From NCBI RefSeq assembly GCF_012931685.1, contig NZ_JABANC010000004.1, forward strand, positions 1 to 64,000: a DNA stretch of 64,000 nt, read 5' to 3'. Shown here piece by piece: positions 8,555-18,461 of the stretch. Position numbers and translations under genes: made by a program. Each line of letters opens with the position of its first letter. The first letter of the stretch is position 1. Under the pieces are notes generated by a model. It saw nothing but the letters and a program-made list of their open reading frames with translations. It was not told where the DNA came from and ran no database searches. The stretch comes from Hanstruepera ponticola (GTDB lineage: Bacteria; Bacteroidota; Bacteroidia; Flavobacteriales; Flavobacteriaceae).

Positions 8555-9449
8555 ACACTTTTCCAGCTTTTGCTAGTTCAACATTTTCAAAAACGGTTTT
8601 TGCTTCTTCTTTAAAACTTGAGATATCGTCATACCGTGTGGAATAGTGTCCCAGTATTAAAGTACCAACTTCTGCCTTTTTTGCAATAGTGGCTGCTTCA
8701 ATGGCACTGCTGTGCTTTGTTGGGTTTGATAAATGTGCGTGTTTTTCTAAAAATGTAGATTCATGATACAAAACATGAGCCTTTTCAATTACAGGTAGAA
8801 TGGTTTCTGTATAAGCCGTGTCACTGCAATAAGCATAACTTTTAGGAGTATTTGGCTCTTTGGTAACAGTCGCATTTTTAATTAACACACCATTTTCATT
8901 GGTTACATCAAAACCTTGCTTGAGTTTTCTATAGTAGGCAACATCAATATTAGCATTTAAGACGGCATTGATATCCAACTTGCGTTCTCCCAATTTTTCC
9001 TGAAACAAAAAACCATTTGTATAAATCCTATGTTTTAACGGGATAGTGCGGACTAAAACTTTGTCATCTTCAAAAATGATTTCTGATTCTGTAGATGTCA
9101 ACTCATGAAAAATAAGTTGGTAATTAGTCCAAGAATTGCCAAGCTTTAACTGTAGGGTTATGGCTTCTTTTAATCCTTTAGGTCCATAGATATGTAAATC
9201 GGTTTCTCTGGTCAATAATCTAAACGTAGATATCAGCCCAATCAATCCGAAAAAGTGGTCTCCATGCAGATGGGAAATAAAAATGTGCTTAATCCTGGAG
9301 AATTTGACTTTATTTCTGCGAAGTTCCACTTGAGTCCCTTCACCACAATCAATTAAAAAGATATGGTTTTTAATTTCTAAAACCTGTGAAGTTGGGTTTG
9401 TATCAATACGAGGTGTTGCACTATGACAGCCTAAAATGGTTAACTTCAT
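8544..9449 (-). CDS. rnz: ribonuclease Z
   Basis: 301 residues. It is a zinc-dependent metallo-beta-lactamase fold endonuclease that matures tRNA 3' ends. Visible: N-terminal LGCHSATPRIDTNPTSQVL, glycine-rich LIDCGEGTQVELRR, metal-binding HLHGDH (about 62-67), SYAYCSDTAY (motif III Asp), YHESTF and HSSAIEAATIAKKA, and LILGHYSTRY (final His). Length and motifs match the short bacterial tRNase Z. It is the last gene of a minus-strand cluster pyrR-pyrB-STAS-like-rnz and starts 1 nt after the previous gene's stop codon. Confidence 0.97.
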   Translation of the reverse strand: MKLTILGCHSATPRIDTNPTSQVLEIKNHIFLIDCGEGTQVELRRNKVKFSRIKHIFISHLHGDHFFGLIGLISTFRLLTRETDLHIYGPKGLKEAITLQLKLGNSWTNYQLIFHELTSTESEIIFEDDKVLVRTIPLKHRIYTNGFLFQEKLGERKLDINAVLNANIDVAYYRKLKQGFDVTNENGVLIKNATVTKEPNTPKSYAYCSDTAYTETILPVIEKAHVLYHESTFLEKHAHLSNPTKHSSAIEAATIAKKAEVGTLILGHYSTRYDDISSFKEEAKTVFENVELAKAGKVFKF

Positions 9450-9450
9450 T

Positions 9451-9783
9451 TTAAAATCCTAAATCGCGCTCCATTTCCTCCATTTCTATGATATCATAAG
9501 CTTCCTGCATGGTAGGTACAACAACCAATTCATCTGGCATTTCGTCTAAATTGACTTTATCCGTAACAATGACAAATGAGTTTTTGGCTTTCCTGTGAAT
9601 GTTTGAAATTTTTAAAAACTCAACTATTTCATTTAGCGCAATTGGTTTTAAACTAGTTAAAGAAACGATGACATTATCATTTTTAAAACGATTGTATAAA
9701 ACATCTAGCTTTTTTACTAATTCTACAATTGAAGCTTTCTCTTGAGTAATAATTGTAATATTGTCTTTCTTGTCAAAAATCAT
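9451..9783 (-). CDS. STAS-like small protein upstream of rnz
   Basis: 110 residues, cytoplasmic. The alternating beta/alpha layout (ITIITQEKASIVELVKKLD, DNVIVSLTSLKPIALNEIVEFLKIS, KNSFVIVTDKV, ELVVVPTMQEAYDII) resembles a STAS/anti-sigma-antagonist-type fold. Homologues in flavobacterial genomes are sometimes mislabelled ribonuclease Z because of this neighbour; it has no metallo-hydrolase motif. It is packed 4 nt after pyrB and 1 nt before rnz, so it is surely co-transcribed. The acidic C-terminus (IIEMEEMERDLGF) is notable. Function unknown. Confidence 0.82.
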   Translation of the reverse strand: MIFDKKDNITIITQEKASIVELVKKLDVLYNRFKNDNVIVSLTSLKPIALNEIVEFLKISNIHRKAKNSFVIVTDKVNLDEMPDELVVVPTMQEAYDIIEMEEMERDLGF

Positions 9784-9787
9784 AATA

Positions 9788-10717
9788 CTATTGTTTAATT
9801 TTTGATGCTAATAAATAAATAACAGCCATTCTAATTGCCACACCGTTTTGTACTTGGTCTAAAATAATGGCTTGATCTGAATCTGCAACATCGCTGGTGA
9901 TTTCAACACCACGATTAATAGGTCCTGGATGCATTATGGTAATTTCCTTATCCAAAGAATTCAGTAATTCCATATTTACACCATATTGTTGGGTATATTC
10001 TCTAGCCGATGGAAAATAGCTCACAGCCATACGTTCATTTTGAACACGAAGCATGTTGGCTACATCACACCAGTTTAAAGCTTTTCTTAAATTGGTTTCA
10101 ACCGTTACACCAAGTTTATCAATATATTTTGGTATTAAAGTTTTGGGACCACAAACCATGACCTGTGCGCCTTGCGTTTTTAATGCGAATATATTTGATA
10201 ATGCCACACGACTATGCAATATATCTCCAACTATAACAACTTTTTTACCCTTTACATCCCCTAATCTCTCACGAATGGAATACGAGTCCAATAAAGCCTG
10301 TGTAGGATGTTCATGCGCGCCATCTCCTGCATTTATAATACTTGCATTCACATGATTAGACAAAAATACACTGGCACCAGGATTTGGGTGTCTCATGACT
10401 ACCATATCCACTTTCATGGATAGGATATTGTTAACAGTATCAATTAAAGTCTCTCCTTTTTTTACGGATGATTGTGATGCCGAAAAATTAATAACATCGG
10501 CCGAAAGTCGCTTTTCAGCTAATTCAAATGATAACTTGGTTCTAGTTGAGTTTTCGAAAAATAAATTGGCAATGGTGATATCACGAAGTGAAGGTACTTT
10601 TTTAATTGGTCTATTAATAACCTCTTTAAAATGGTCAGCAGTTTCAAAAATAAGCTGAATATCCTCATTGTTAAGATATTTAATTCCCAATAAGTGATTA
10701 ACACTTAACTCGTTCAT
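9788..10717 (-). CDS. pyrB: aspartate carbamoyltransferase catalytic subunit
   Basis: 309 residues. It condenses carbamoyl phosphate with aspartate, the committed step of pyrimidine synthesis. Visible: carbamoyl-phosphate motif FFENSTRTKLSFELA (about 53-67), SVKKGETLIDT, GAHEHPTQALLDSYSI, and the C-terminal HPGPINRGVEI. It lies 4 nt after pyrR, which would let the uracil-sensing PyrR and pyrB be made together. No pyrI-like regulatory gene is nearby, so the enzyme may be an unregulated trimer, as inferred for short PyrB forms. Confidence 0.97.
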   Translation of the reverse strand: MNELSVNHLLGIKYLNNEDIQLIFETADHFKEVINRPIKKVPSLRDITIANLFFENSTRTKLSFELAEKRLSADVINFSASQSSVKKGETLIDTVNNILSMKVDMVVMRHPNPGASVFLSNHVNASIINAGDGAHEHPTQALLDSYSIRERLGDVKGKKVVIVGDILHSRVALSNIFALKTQGAQVMVCGPKTLIPKYIDKLGVTVETNLRKALNWCDVANMLRVQNERMAVSYFPSAREYTQQYGVNMELLNSLDKEITIMHPGPINRGVEITSDVADSDQAIILDQVQNGVAIRMAVIYLLASKIKQ

Positions 10718-10721
10718 ACTA

Positions 10722-11261
10722 TTATTTATTAATTAAGTAAACAGCATCTTCTCCTTGTTCTTCTTGCCAATGCACAATTACTTTTTCTTCGTTAATAGCA
10801 TCTACCTGTCTCCCTTTATAATTTGGCTGGATAGGTAAATGTCTGCTAAAACGTCTGTCAATTAAAGTTAATAATTCAATTTCGTTTGGTCTTCCAAATG
10901 ATTGAATAGCCGTCAAAGCCGCTCTAATACTTCTTCCGGTGTACAGAACATCATCAATAAAGACAATTTTTTTACCTTCTACAAGAAAATCAATTTTGGT
11001 GGTATTAGCTTCCAAAGGCTTGTCACTTCTTCTAAAATCATCTCTAAAAAAAGTGATATCTAAATGGCCCAATTGCACATTTTTTACCTTATAATCCGTT
11101 TTTAGCATTTGCGTCAAACGATTGGCTAAATATTTACCTCTTGGCTGAATACCAATTAAAACCGTATTAGTAAAGTCATTGTGATTCTCAATAAGTTGAC
11201 AAGCCAATCGATGAAGAATGATGTTTACCTCTTTTGCGTTAAGTAAAACTTTTTGACTCAT
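10722..11261 (-). CDS. pyrR: bifunctional pyrimidine operon regulator / uracil phosphoribosyltransferase PyrR
   Basis: 179 residues with a type I phosphoribosyltransferase fold. The PRPP-binding motif is VFIDDVLYTGRSIRAA (about 100-115), and GIQPRGKYLANRL is the N-terminal family motif. In Gram-positives PyrR is an RNA-binding attenuator with weak UPRT activity. In Bacteroidota it heads pyr genes, but an attenuation RNA is not obvious here: only about 50 nt separate its start from the rpsA terminator. It is the first gene of the pyrR-pyrB-STAS-like-rnz operon. Confidence 0.95.
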   Translation of the reverse strand: MSQKVLLNAKEVNIILHRLACQLIENHNDFTNTVLIGIQPRGKYLANRLTQMLKTDYKVKNVQLGHLDITFFRDDFRRSDKPLEANTTKIDFLVEGKKIVFIDDVLYTGRSIRAALTAIQSFGRPNEIELLTLIDRRFSRHLPIQPNYKGRQVDAINEEKVIVHWQEEQGEDAVYLINK

Positions 11262-11308
11262 AAACTACCCAAACGTGTTTGGAGTACAAAGATAATGCAA
11301 AAAAATAA

Positions 11309-11337
11309 AAAAGCCTTCCAAAAATTGGAAGGCTTTT
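11309..11337 (-). terminator. Strong terminator of rpsA
   Basis: AAAAGCCTTCCAA, loop AAA, TTGGAAGGCTTTT: perfect 13-bp arms flanked by A- and T-runs, about 20 nt past the rpsA stop and just upstream of pyrR. Confidence 0.92.
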
Positions 11338-11358
11338 ACTTTATAATAGAATGGGATA

Positions 11359-13209
11359 TTATTTCCCTTCCATTTTATCTTTAAGAGCTTGCAATGTGTC
11401 ATTAGCGTCACCAAGTGTTGGTTTTGCTTCAGCAGCAGCATTATTGGCAGCAGCTTTTACATTGGCAGCTTCTTCTTCTCTAAAGATAGCCGTATGCGAT
11501 GCAACTACACGTTTAAACTCTTTGTTAAATTCAATGATTTTGAATTCTGCTTCTTCACCTTTCTTAAGTTTCTTTCCGTCTTCTTTTTCCATATGACGAG
11601 AAGGAACAAAAGCCACGATATCTTCATTAAAATCAATAGTAGCACCTTTGTCAACTATTTCAGTTAATTCAGCTTTGTGTACAGTACCTACAGCGAATTC
11701 TTTTTCATATTTATCCCAAGGATTGTCAGTTGTTTGTTTGTGACCTAAACTTAATTTACGCCCTTCAACGTCTAATTCTAGAACCACAACGTCTAACTTA
11801 TCACCTACGTTACAGAACTCACTTGGATGCTTAATTTTCTTCGTCCAAGATAAATCTGAAATATAAATTAATCCATCAATACCTTCTTCTAACTCTACAA
11901 ATACACCAAAGTTAGTGAAGTTACGTACAGTTCCAGTATGTTTAGAACCTACAGGATATTTTTTAGTAATATCTGTCCATGGATCTGGTGTTAATTGCTT
12001 AATACCAAGTGACATTTTACGATCTTCTCTATCTAACGTTAAGATTTGAGCTTCAACTTCATCTCCAACAGAAACGAAATCTTGTGCTGATCGTAAGTGC
12101 GTAGACCATGACATTTCAGAAACGTGAATTAATCCCTCAACGCCGTCAACAACTTCAATAAATGCACCGTAATCTGCAATAACAACTACTTTACCTTTTA
12201 CTTTGTCACCAACTTTAACGTCTTCACCTAATGCATCCCATGGATGTTTAGATAATTGCTTAAGACCTAATTGGATTCTTGATTTATCTTCATCAAAATC
12301 AAGGATAACTACGTTTAATTTTTGATCTAACTCAACAATCTCATTTGGATGGTTGATACGTGACCAAGAAAGATCGGTAATATGGATAAGACCATCAACA
12401 CCACCAAGGTCAATAAACACACCATAAGAAGTAATGTTTTTAACAATACCTTCTAATACTTGTCCTTTTTCTAACTGACCAATAATTTCTTTCTTTTGCT
12501 CTTCAATATCCGCTTCAATAAGCGCTTTATGAGAAACAACAACGTTTTTGAATTCGTGGTTGATTTTAACCACTTTGAATTCCATTGTTTTATTTACGTA
12601 CTGATCGTAATCGCGAATTGGCTTAACATCAATTTGTGAACCAGGTAAGAATGCTTCAATTCCAAAAACATCTACAATCATACCTCCTTTAGTTCTACAC
12701 TTAACAAAACCGTTAACGATTTCTCCAGTATCATGCGCAGCATTAACACGATCCCATGCTTTGATAACACGAGCCTTTCTGTGTGATAATACTAGCTGAC
12801 CTGTAGCGTCTTCACGAACATCAATTAATACTTCTACTTTGTCTCCAACTTTTAAGTTAGGATTGTAACGGAATTCGTTTAATGAAATAACACCTTCAGA
12901 CTTAGCGTTGATGTCAATTATGGCATCACGATCTGTAATGTGAATAACTTCACCTTCAACAACTTCATCATCTAAAGTGTCAACGAAATTTTCTGCTACT
13001 AATTTTTCAAATTCTTTTAATTGAGAATCTTCAACTTCATCAATACCTTCTTGGTAATTGTGCCAGTTAAAATCTTTTAAGAATTTTTCAGGGTTTTTTT
13101 GAGCTTCAGATACCTCTGGAGCTTCAACTGTTTGAGTTTCAGTTTCAGTTGTTTCAACTGCTTGTGCTTCAGTTGCTTCAACTTCCGCTTGTTTTGCTTT
13201 TTCAGCCAT
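11359..13209 (-). CDS. rpsA: 30S ribosomal protein S1
   Basis: 616 residues. It binds mRNA on the 30S subunit. After an acidic Glu/Thr-rich N-terminal tail (about 1-35) there are six S1 OB-fold domains; the clearest are ITSYGVFIDLGGVDGLIHI, IADYGAFIEVVDGVEGLIHV and FTNFGVFVELEEGIDGLIYI. The DPW/NPW linkers between domains are conserved. The C-terminus is an Ala-rich stretch followed by LGDANDTLQALKDKMEG, typical of Bacteroidota S1. It is monocistronic, with a consensus promoter (13330-13360), a ~110-nt leader that could hold autoregulation, and a strong terminator. Confidence 0.98.
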   Translation of the reverse strand: MAEKAKQAEVEATEAQAVETTETETQTVEAPEVSEAQKNPEKFLKDFNWHNYQEGIDEVEDSQLKEFEKLVAENFVDTLDDEVVEGEVIHITDRDAIIDINAKSEGVISLNEFRYNPNLKVGDKVEVLIDVREDATGQLVLSHRKARVIKAWDRVNAAHDTGEIVNGFVKCRTKGGMIVDVFGIEAFLPGSQIDVKPIRDYDQYVNKTMEFKVVKINHEFKNVVVSHKALIEADIEEQKKEIIGQLEKGQVLEGIVKNITSYGVFIDLGGVDGLIHITDLSWSRINHPNEIVELDQKLNVVILDFDEDKSRIQLGLKQLSKHPWDALGEDVKVGDKVKGKVVVIADYGAFIEVVDGVEGLIHVSEMSWSTHLRSAQDFVSVGDEVEAQILTLDREDRKMSLGIKQLTPDPWTDITKKYPVGSKHTGTVRNFTNFGVFVELEEGIDGLIYISDLSWTKKIKHPSEFCNVGDKLDVVVLELDVEGRKLSLGHKQTTDNPWDKYEKEFAVGTVHKAELTEIVDKGATIDFNEDIVAFVPSRHMEKEDGKKLKKGEEAEFKIIEFNKEFKRVVASHTAIFREEEAANVKAAANNAAAEAKPTLGDANDTLQALKDKMEGK

Positions 13210-13329
13210 GTGCTGATAATAATTTGTATTCTGTTATGTTTTGGAAAATTTAAGCAATTAACACACAGAAGTGTTATGTTTTATTTAGTTATCCCTTTTC
13301 AATTTCCAACGCATTGCTAAAAAGGAGTG

Positions 13330-13360
13330 CAAAAATACTACTTTTTACTTAATAAAACAA
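13330..13360 (-). promoter_or_regulatory. Bacteroidota-type promoter of rpsA
   Basis: On the minus strand there is a TTG (13360-13358), then 20 nt, then TATTTTTG (13337-13330), matching the TTG/TAnnTTTG consensus. The inferred transcript start is near 13322, giving a leader of about 110 nt to the rpsA ATG. Confidence 0.75.
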
Positions 13361-13386
13361 TAGCTTAATTACTGAAAATTAATTAT

Positions 13387-14082
13387 TTATTCTAAATCCT
13401 CTAAAGTCTTAAGTGTAAGCTGCAACACTTTTTGAAATTGTTCATCTAAAGTCATGTCTGAATTATCAATTTCAATAGCATCATTTGCCTTGATTAAAGG
13501 GGAATCAGTACGATGCGAATCAATGTAATCGCGTTCTTGAATATTTTTTAAAACAGCCTGGTAGTCCACATTATCACCTCTATCTATCAATTCGTTGTAA
13601 CGTCTTTGCGCTCGTTTTTCTGCTGAAGCAGTCATAAATATTTTCAATTCTGCATTCGGAAACACTACCGTTCCTATATCGCGACCATCCATAACAACTC
13701 CTTTCTCCTCTCCCATTTTTTGTTGTTGTTTTACCAACATACTTCTCACCTCTGACACTGCAGCTACTTGACTTACAAAATTTGAGACTTCTAATGTTCT
13801 TATCTTCTTCTCAACGTTGATACTATTTAAATAAACATCAGCAATTTGCGTATCCTGATTTAAGGCAAAAGAAATTTCAATAGTATTTAAATTCAAAATC
13901 AACCCTTTAACATCAAAGTTGTTCTCATTAATATATCCTTCTTCCATTGCAAACAACGTTACTGCGCGATACATAGCTCCAGAGTCCACATATATGTAAC
14001 CCAAAAACCTCGCAAGTTCTTTTGCTACAGTACTTTTACCTGTTGATGAAAAACCGTCAATTGCAATGGTAATTTTTCGCAT
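13387..14082 (-). CDS. cmk: cytidylate kinase
   Basis: 231 residues. It phosphorylates CMP/dCMP with ATP. Visible: Walker A-type loop AIDGFSSTGKSTVAKELA (about 7-24), YVDSGAMYRAVTLFA, VVMDGRDIGTVVFPNA, and the lid RRYNELIDRGDNVDY with DRTDSPL-like HRTDSPLIKANDAIEIDNS. The gene is full length. It starts immediately after the porQ stop (adjacent bases), so the order porQ-cmk is co-transcribed and probably translationally coupled. This porQ-cmk pairing is common in Bacteroidota. Confidence 0.97.
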   Translation of the reverse strand: MRKITIAIDGFSSTGKSTVAKELARFLGYIYVDSGAMYRAVTLFAMEEGYINENNFDVKGLILNLNTIEISFALNQDTQIADVYLNSINVEKKIRTLEVSNFVSQVAAVSEVRSMLVKQQQKMGEEKGVVMDGRDIGTVVFPNAELKIFMTASAEKRAQRRYNELIDRGDNVDYQAVLKNIQERDYIDSHRTDSPLIKANDAIEIDNSDMTLDEQFQKVLQLTLKTLEDLE

Positions 14083-15102
14083 TTATCTCAAATCTATTTG
14101 CATTCCAAAAAAATTAGCGTTGGATGCACTCGTATAACGTGCATGGGTAAAGCTAAATCTAAATTTATTAAGTTTTAATCCGATACCTGCAGAAATTCCT
14201 GAAAAATTTCTTTGGTCAACTATTCGTAACTCCTCACCTCTTCTAAAATTATAACCCAGTCTAATATTAAAAGCTCCAGCAGGAAAAATTTCTGCACCCA
14301 GAATTGTATGACGTAATACATTTCCAAAAAAACCAACCTCCTCCTGCGTTTGATTACCTTCTAAATCAGTTTCTGCTCTTGCCGGATTACCAACACCTAT
14401 AGGCCATTGTTGAAGATTCTCAAAAGTCAAGTGCCATCTCAAAGGTACATTTTCTAGTGTTTGAGACATACCAAAAGCTATTTCAAGTGGTAACGGTTCA
14501 TTTTGACCAGCATAGGTTGTGATTTGCATTCCCAAATTTCTAACAACTAGTGTTGCTTGAAATTCAATATCTTCATCAACATACATTAATGCAGCATCAA
14601 TAGCGCCACCAAATGATGAATACTGCTCCAGCTTTGAAGTTATCAATTTTACAGTACCTCCAAGATAAAAATCAGAATAACCAATTTGTCTGGAATGTCC
14701 AAATGATAAGGATGCTTCGCTTCCGCTGAAAGTCCCGGTTGAATTCCCTAATTCATCATAACCGTCAAAACTTCCGTAATTGATGTAAGAAATTCCACCA
14801 AAAAAAGTTAACACACGTCTATCCCAAGTGTACCCGTATGCAGCCGTTCCGTAGCTAATTCCTCCTAAATAACTAGAATAATTGACAGCCAATTGATTAT
14901 CCATTTCTACATTTATGGCAGACGGATTGGTCAATGCTTGAGACACATCATAATCAATGTTGGTAAACACTTTTCCTCCCAATGCAGCTTGCCTTGGAGA
15001 TGCAATTAAGTTTAAAAACTGGTAGGTTGATTCACCACCAAGTTGCGCACTCGTGTATGTGCTTATTAGTAAGCAAAATAAGGTGGTAATTCTTTTCAAC
15101 AT
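14083..15102 (-). CDS. porQ: type IX secretion system protein PorQ
   Basis: 339 residues with a signal peptide ending at TSAQ. It is an outer-membrane barrel-type protein. Family hallmarks include GGESTYQFLNLIASPRQAALGG at the mature start (here from residue 21), NPSAINVEMDNQLAVNY, and many glycine/aromatic alternating strands to the C-terminal FFGMQIDLR. PorQ belongs to the attachment complex around the PorU sortase in the T9SS, together with PorZ and PorV. Here it is separated from other por genes and lies directly upstream of cmk. Confidence 0.94.
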   Translation of the reverse strand: MLKRITTLFCLLISTYTSAQLGGESTYQFLNLIASPRQAALGGKVFTNIDYDVSQALTNPSAINVEMDNQLAVNYSSYLGGISYGTAAYGYTWDRRVLTFFGGISYINYGSFDGYDELGNSTGTFSGSEASLSFGHSRQIGYSDFYLGGTVKLITSKLEQYSSFGGAIDAALMYVDEDIEFQATLVVRNLGMQITTYAGQNEPLPLEIAFGMSQTLENVPLRWHLTFENLQQWPIGVGNPARAETDLEGNQTQEEVGFFGNVLRHTILGAEIFPAGAFNIRLGYNFRRGEELRIVDQRNFSGISAGIGLKLNKFRFSFTHARYTSASNANFFGMQIDLR

Positions 15103-15169
15103 AAACGCTGCAAAGTAACTAAATCTATATTAAAACGAATGCAAGAATAATTTATTTTTGGAGTAAGAA

Positions 15170-15196
15170 AAAACCTCGAAAAATATCCGAGGTTTT
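15170..15196 (-). terminator. Terminator of lon
   Basis: AAACCTCG (15171-15178), loop AAAAATATC, CGAGGTTT (15188-15195), with an A-run before it (T-run on the minus strand). It lies 14 nt past the lon stop. Confidence 0.85.
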
Positions 15197-15209
15197 ATAT
15201 TCATTTATC

Positions 15210-17660
15210 TTATAATTTTTTGGCGTTTTTAACCTTTTGATTTGTCAATGCCAATTTAATTACGTCGCTCATGTCAGTAACATAATGAAAGGTTAAGCCT
15301 TTTAAATATTCAGGTTTAATTTCTTCTATATCACGCCTATTATCCTCACATAGCAAGATTTCTTTTATTCTAGCGCGTTTAGCGGCTAGTATTTTTTCTT
15401 TAATACCACCAACAGGTAATACTTTACCTCTTAATGTTATTTCACCCGTCATAGCTATACTTTTCTTCACTTTTCGTTGCGTAAATAGGGATACTAAAGA
15501 CGTTAACATGGTAATACCTGCACTAGGACCATCTTTTGGTGTCGCTCCTTCTGGAACGTGAATGTGTACATTATATTTATCAAAAATATCTGAATCAATA
15601 CCTAGTTCATCAGCATTGGATTTTATGAACTCCATAGCAATGGTTGCCGATTCCTTCATGACTTTACCCAAGTTTCCAGTAATATTTAAATTACCCTTTC
15701 CTTTGGATAATATAGACTCAATAAATAAAATATCACCTCCTACTCTTGTCCAGGCTAATCCTGTGACAACACCAGCCACATTATTGTTTTCATATTTGTC
15801 ACGCTCTAATTTTGGACCACCAAGCACTTCAACAATATCAGCATTAGTTACTTTTATGTTGTAATCTTCTTCCATGGCAATATTTTTGGCTGCATGTCTT
15901 ACCATCTTGGCAAGCTGCTTTTCCAAACCACGAACTCCTGATTCACGTGTATAACCTTCCACAATTTTTTCCAATTGTGGTTTTGCAATTTTAAGGTGTT
16001 TTTCAGTCAAACCATGTTCCTTTAACTGCTTTGGTAGTAAATGACGTTTAGCAATCTCAACCTTTTCTTCAATAGTATAACCCGTGACATTAATAATCTC
16101 CATTCTATCTCTTAACGCAGGCTGGATGGTAGATAAACTATTGGAAGTTGCTATAAACATAACTTTAGATAAGTCATAGCCCATTTCCAAGAAATTATCA
16201 TAAAATTCACTATTCTGTTCTGGATCTAAAACCTCTAACATTGCTGAAGATGGATCTCCTTGATGCGAATTTGACAATTTATCAATTTCATCCAAAACAA
16301 ATACTGGGTTTGAGGTTCCAGCTTTTTTCAAATTTTGCAATATACGTCCTGGCATGGCACCAATATAGGTTTTACGATGTCCTCGTATTTCAGCTTCATC
16401 ACGTAAACCACCCAAAGACATGCGCACATACTCTCTACCTAAAGCTTCAGCAATTGACTTCCCTAAAGATGTTTTACCAACTCCTGGAGGTCCATACAAG
16501 CAAAGAATTGGCGACTTCATATCATTACGCAGTTTAATAACTGCTAAATGTTCAATAATTCTGCGTTTCACATCATCCAATCCGTAATGATCACGATCGA
16601 GAATTCGTTTTGCACGTTTTAAATCAAATCTATCCTTACTGTACTTATGCCATGGTAGATCTAAAAATAAGTCTAAATAATTTCTTTGAATCGAGTATTC
16701 TGCAACTTGTGGATTCATACGTTGCATTTTGGCCAATTCTTTTTCAAAATGTTTACCAACTTTCTCTGGCCATTTTTTCTTTTTGGCTCGTTGCTTCATT
16801 TCCTCCAACTCTTCGTCATGACTCACGCCACCCAATTCTTCTTGGATAGTTTTCATTTGTTGATGTAAGAAATACTCACGTTGTTGCTGGTTCATATCAC
16901 TTTGAACCTTTAACTGTATATCGTTTTTTAGCTCCAATTTCTGGAACTCAATATTCATATACCTTAACGTTTCCATCGCACGTTCTTTCAAATCATTTAT
17001 CTCTAATAACTGTTGTTTTTCAGTTACTGAAAGATTCATGTTTGAAGACACAAAATTGATTAAAAACGAATCACTTTGTATATTCTTTATAGCAAATGAT
17101 GCTTCACTAGGAATATTTGGACTATCCTTGATTATCTGCAGCGATAATTCCTTGATAGAATCGATAATGGCATTAAACTCTTTGTTTTTTTCTGCAGGTC
17201 TGGCTTCGGGTACTTCACTTATTGTAGCCTTTAAATAAGGTTCTTCTGAAACAACATCGTTGATTTGAAAACGCTTTTTACCTTGTATAATAACTGTAGT
17301 GTTACCATCTGGCATTTTTAGCACTTTTAAAATACGCGCTACAGTACCTGTTTTGTAAATATCTTTTCCTGTTGGATCCTCAACAGATTCGTCTTTTTGT
17401 GAAACAACACCAACAACCTTACTGCCGTTGTTTGCATCCTTTATGAGTTTGATAGATTTATCACGACCAGCAGTTATAGGGATTACAACTCCAGGAAATA
17501 ATACCGTATTTCTCAAAGATAATATTGGTAAAGAATTTGGTAAGTCTTCTTTTCTGATTTCTTCTTCATCTTCAGGAGTCATTAAAGGAATTAACTCCGA
17601 ATTTTCATCAAAATCTTGTAATGACAAACTGTCAAGGCTTAAAAAATTAGATTTCTTCAT
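15210..17660 (-). CDS. lon: ATP-dependent Lon protease
   Basis: 816 residues. It degrades misfolded and regulatory proteins in the cytosol. N-terminal LON substrate-binding domain about 40-240 ([19 protein letters not shown]), a coiled region ([19 protein letters not shown]), AAA+ module with Walker [20 protein letters not shown] and Walker [11 protein letters not shown], then the Ser-Lys protease domain with catalytic Ser in [11 protein letters not shown] and Lys in [13 protein letters not shown]. Full length, monocistronic, terminator at 15170-15196. I could not identify a convincing heat-shock promoter upstream. Confidence 0.98.
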   Translation of the reverse strand: MKKSNFLSLDSLSLQDFDENSELIPLMTPEDEEEIRKEDLPNSLPILSLRNTVLFPGVVIPITAGRDKSIKLIKDANNGSKVVGVVSQKDESVEDPTGKDIYKTGTVARILKVLKMPDGNTTVIIQGKKRFQINDVVSEEPYLKATISEVPEARPAEKNKEFNAIIDSIKELSLQIIKDSPNIPSEASFAIKNIQSDSFLINFVSSNMNLSVTEKQQLLEINDLKERAMETLRYMNIEFQKLELKNDIQLKVQSDMNQQQREYFLHQQMKTIQEELGGVSHDEELEEMKQRAKKKKWPEKVGKHFEKELAKMQRMNPQVAEYSIQRNYLDLFLDLPWHKYSKDRFDLKRAKRILDRDHYGLDDVKRRIIEHLAVIKLRNDMKSPILCLYGPPGVGKTSLGKSIAEALGREYVRMSLGGLRDEAEIRGHRKTYIGAMPGRILQNLKKAGTSNPVFVLDEIDKLSNSHQGDPSSAMLEVLDPEQNSEFYDNFLEMGYDLSKVMFIATSNSLSTIQPALRDRMEIINVTGYTIEEKVEIAKRHLLPKQLKEHGLTEKHLKIAKPQLEKIVEGYTRESGVRGLEKQLAKMVRHAAKNIAMEEDYNIKVTNADIVEVLGGPKLERDKYENNNVAGVVTGLAWTRVGGDILFIESILSKGKGNLNITGNLGKVMKESATIAMEFIKSNADELGIDSDIFDKYNVHIHVPEGATPKDGPSAGITMLTSLVSLFTQRKVKKSIAMTGEITLRGKVLPVGGIKEKILAAKRARIKEILLCEDNRRDIEEIKPEYLKGLTFHYVTDMSDVIKLALTNQKVKNAKKL

Positions 17661-17887
17661 AGTTCTATTTAGGTCATTCTGTCATTAATGTACGTAATAA
17701 CAAAATTTCTATTGTATTTTTATTAATTATCAATATAGCTATAAGTTTGATTTTCAATAATTTAAACTAAAAACAATTCAAATAGCCACTCTATTAGTTC
17801 AATTAATGTGCCATGACTTAAAACTTTTTTATCGAAAAGTGTAACAATTAAATAAATATATAATCTTTATAATAACAATTTGAATTT

Positions 17888-18451
17888 TTGACACTAACCA
17901 CCAAAAATATCGAAGAACTCGTTGAGTTGTGTAAAGCTGGAAACCAATCCGCGCAATTGGAAGTTTACAACCGATACTATAAAGCTATGTATAACACAGC
18001 TTTAAGGATTGTAAAAGACAGTTTTGAGGCTGAAGATATCATGCAAGATTCATTCTTGTCTGCCTTTACAAAACTTGACAGCTTACACGATACAGTGACT
18101 TTTGGTTCATGGTTAAAACGAATTGTTGTTAATAACAGTATTTATCATTTTAACAAAAATAGTAAATACCAAAACGTTCCTTATGAAAATGTTATGTATA
18201 AAGTTGAAGATGATAATCAGGGAATAGACTCTGAAACATCAACCTCCAACGAAAAAGCGAAATTAGTATTAAGTACTATGAGTCAATTAAAAGACAATTA
18301 CCGTATTGCATTAACATTACATTTAATAGAGGGTTTTGATTATGAGGAGATTAGTTCATTTATGAAGATATCCTATGCTAATTGTAGAACAACAATTTCT
18401 AGAGCAAAAGAAAGCTTGAGACAAAAATTACAACCTATGGTTAACAATTAA
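17888..18451 (+). CDS. ECF RNA polymerase sigma factor
   Basis: 187 residues. Sigma2 region about 20-90 (YNRYYKAMYNTALRIVKDSFEAEDIMQDSFLSAF) and sigma4 about 130-180 (LKDNYRIALTLHLIEGFDYEEISSFMKISYANCRTTISRAKESLR). The only plausible start is TTG at 17888: an in-frame TAA lies 13 nt upstream and the next ATG would remove part of sigma2. It opens an operon with a one-pass membrane protein and two secreted repeat proteins, so a role in envelope-responsive transcription is inferred. Confidence 0.93.
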   Translation: MTLTTKNIEELVELCKAGNQSAQLEVYNRYYKAMYNTALRIVKDSFEAEDIMQDSFLSAFTKLDSLHDTVTFGSWLKRIVVNNSIYHFNKNSKYQNVPYENVMYKVEDDNQGIDSETSTSNEKAKLVLSTMSQLKDNYRIALTLHLIEGFDYEEISSFMKISYANCRTTISRAKESLRQKLQPMVNN

Positions 18452-18461
18452 TTGTAGCATT

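Noticed and set aside
8138-9449. Antisense regulation from the 11-nt overlap of converging genes
   Set aside because: The overlap is short and common in compact genomes; nothing further indicates regulation.
10053-10658. Plus-strand ORFs opposite pyrB
   Set aside because: They are shadows of the pyrB frame with no start context or domain.
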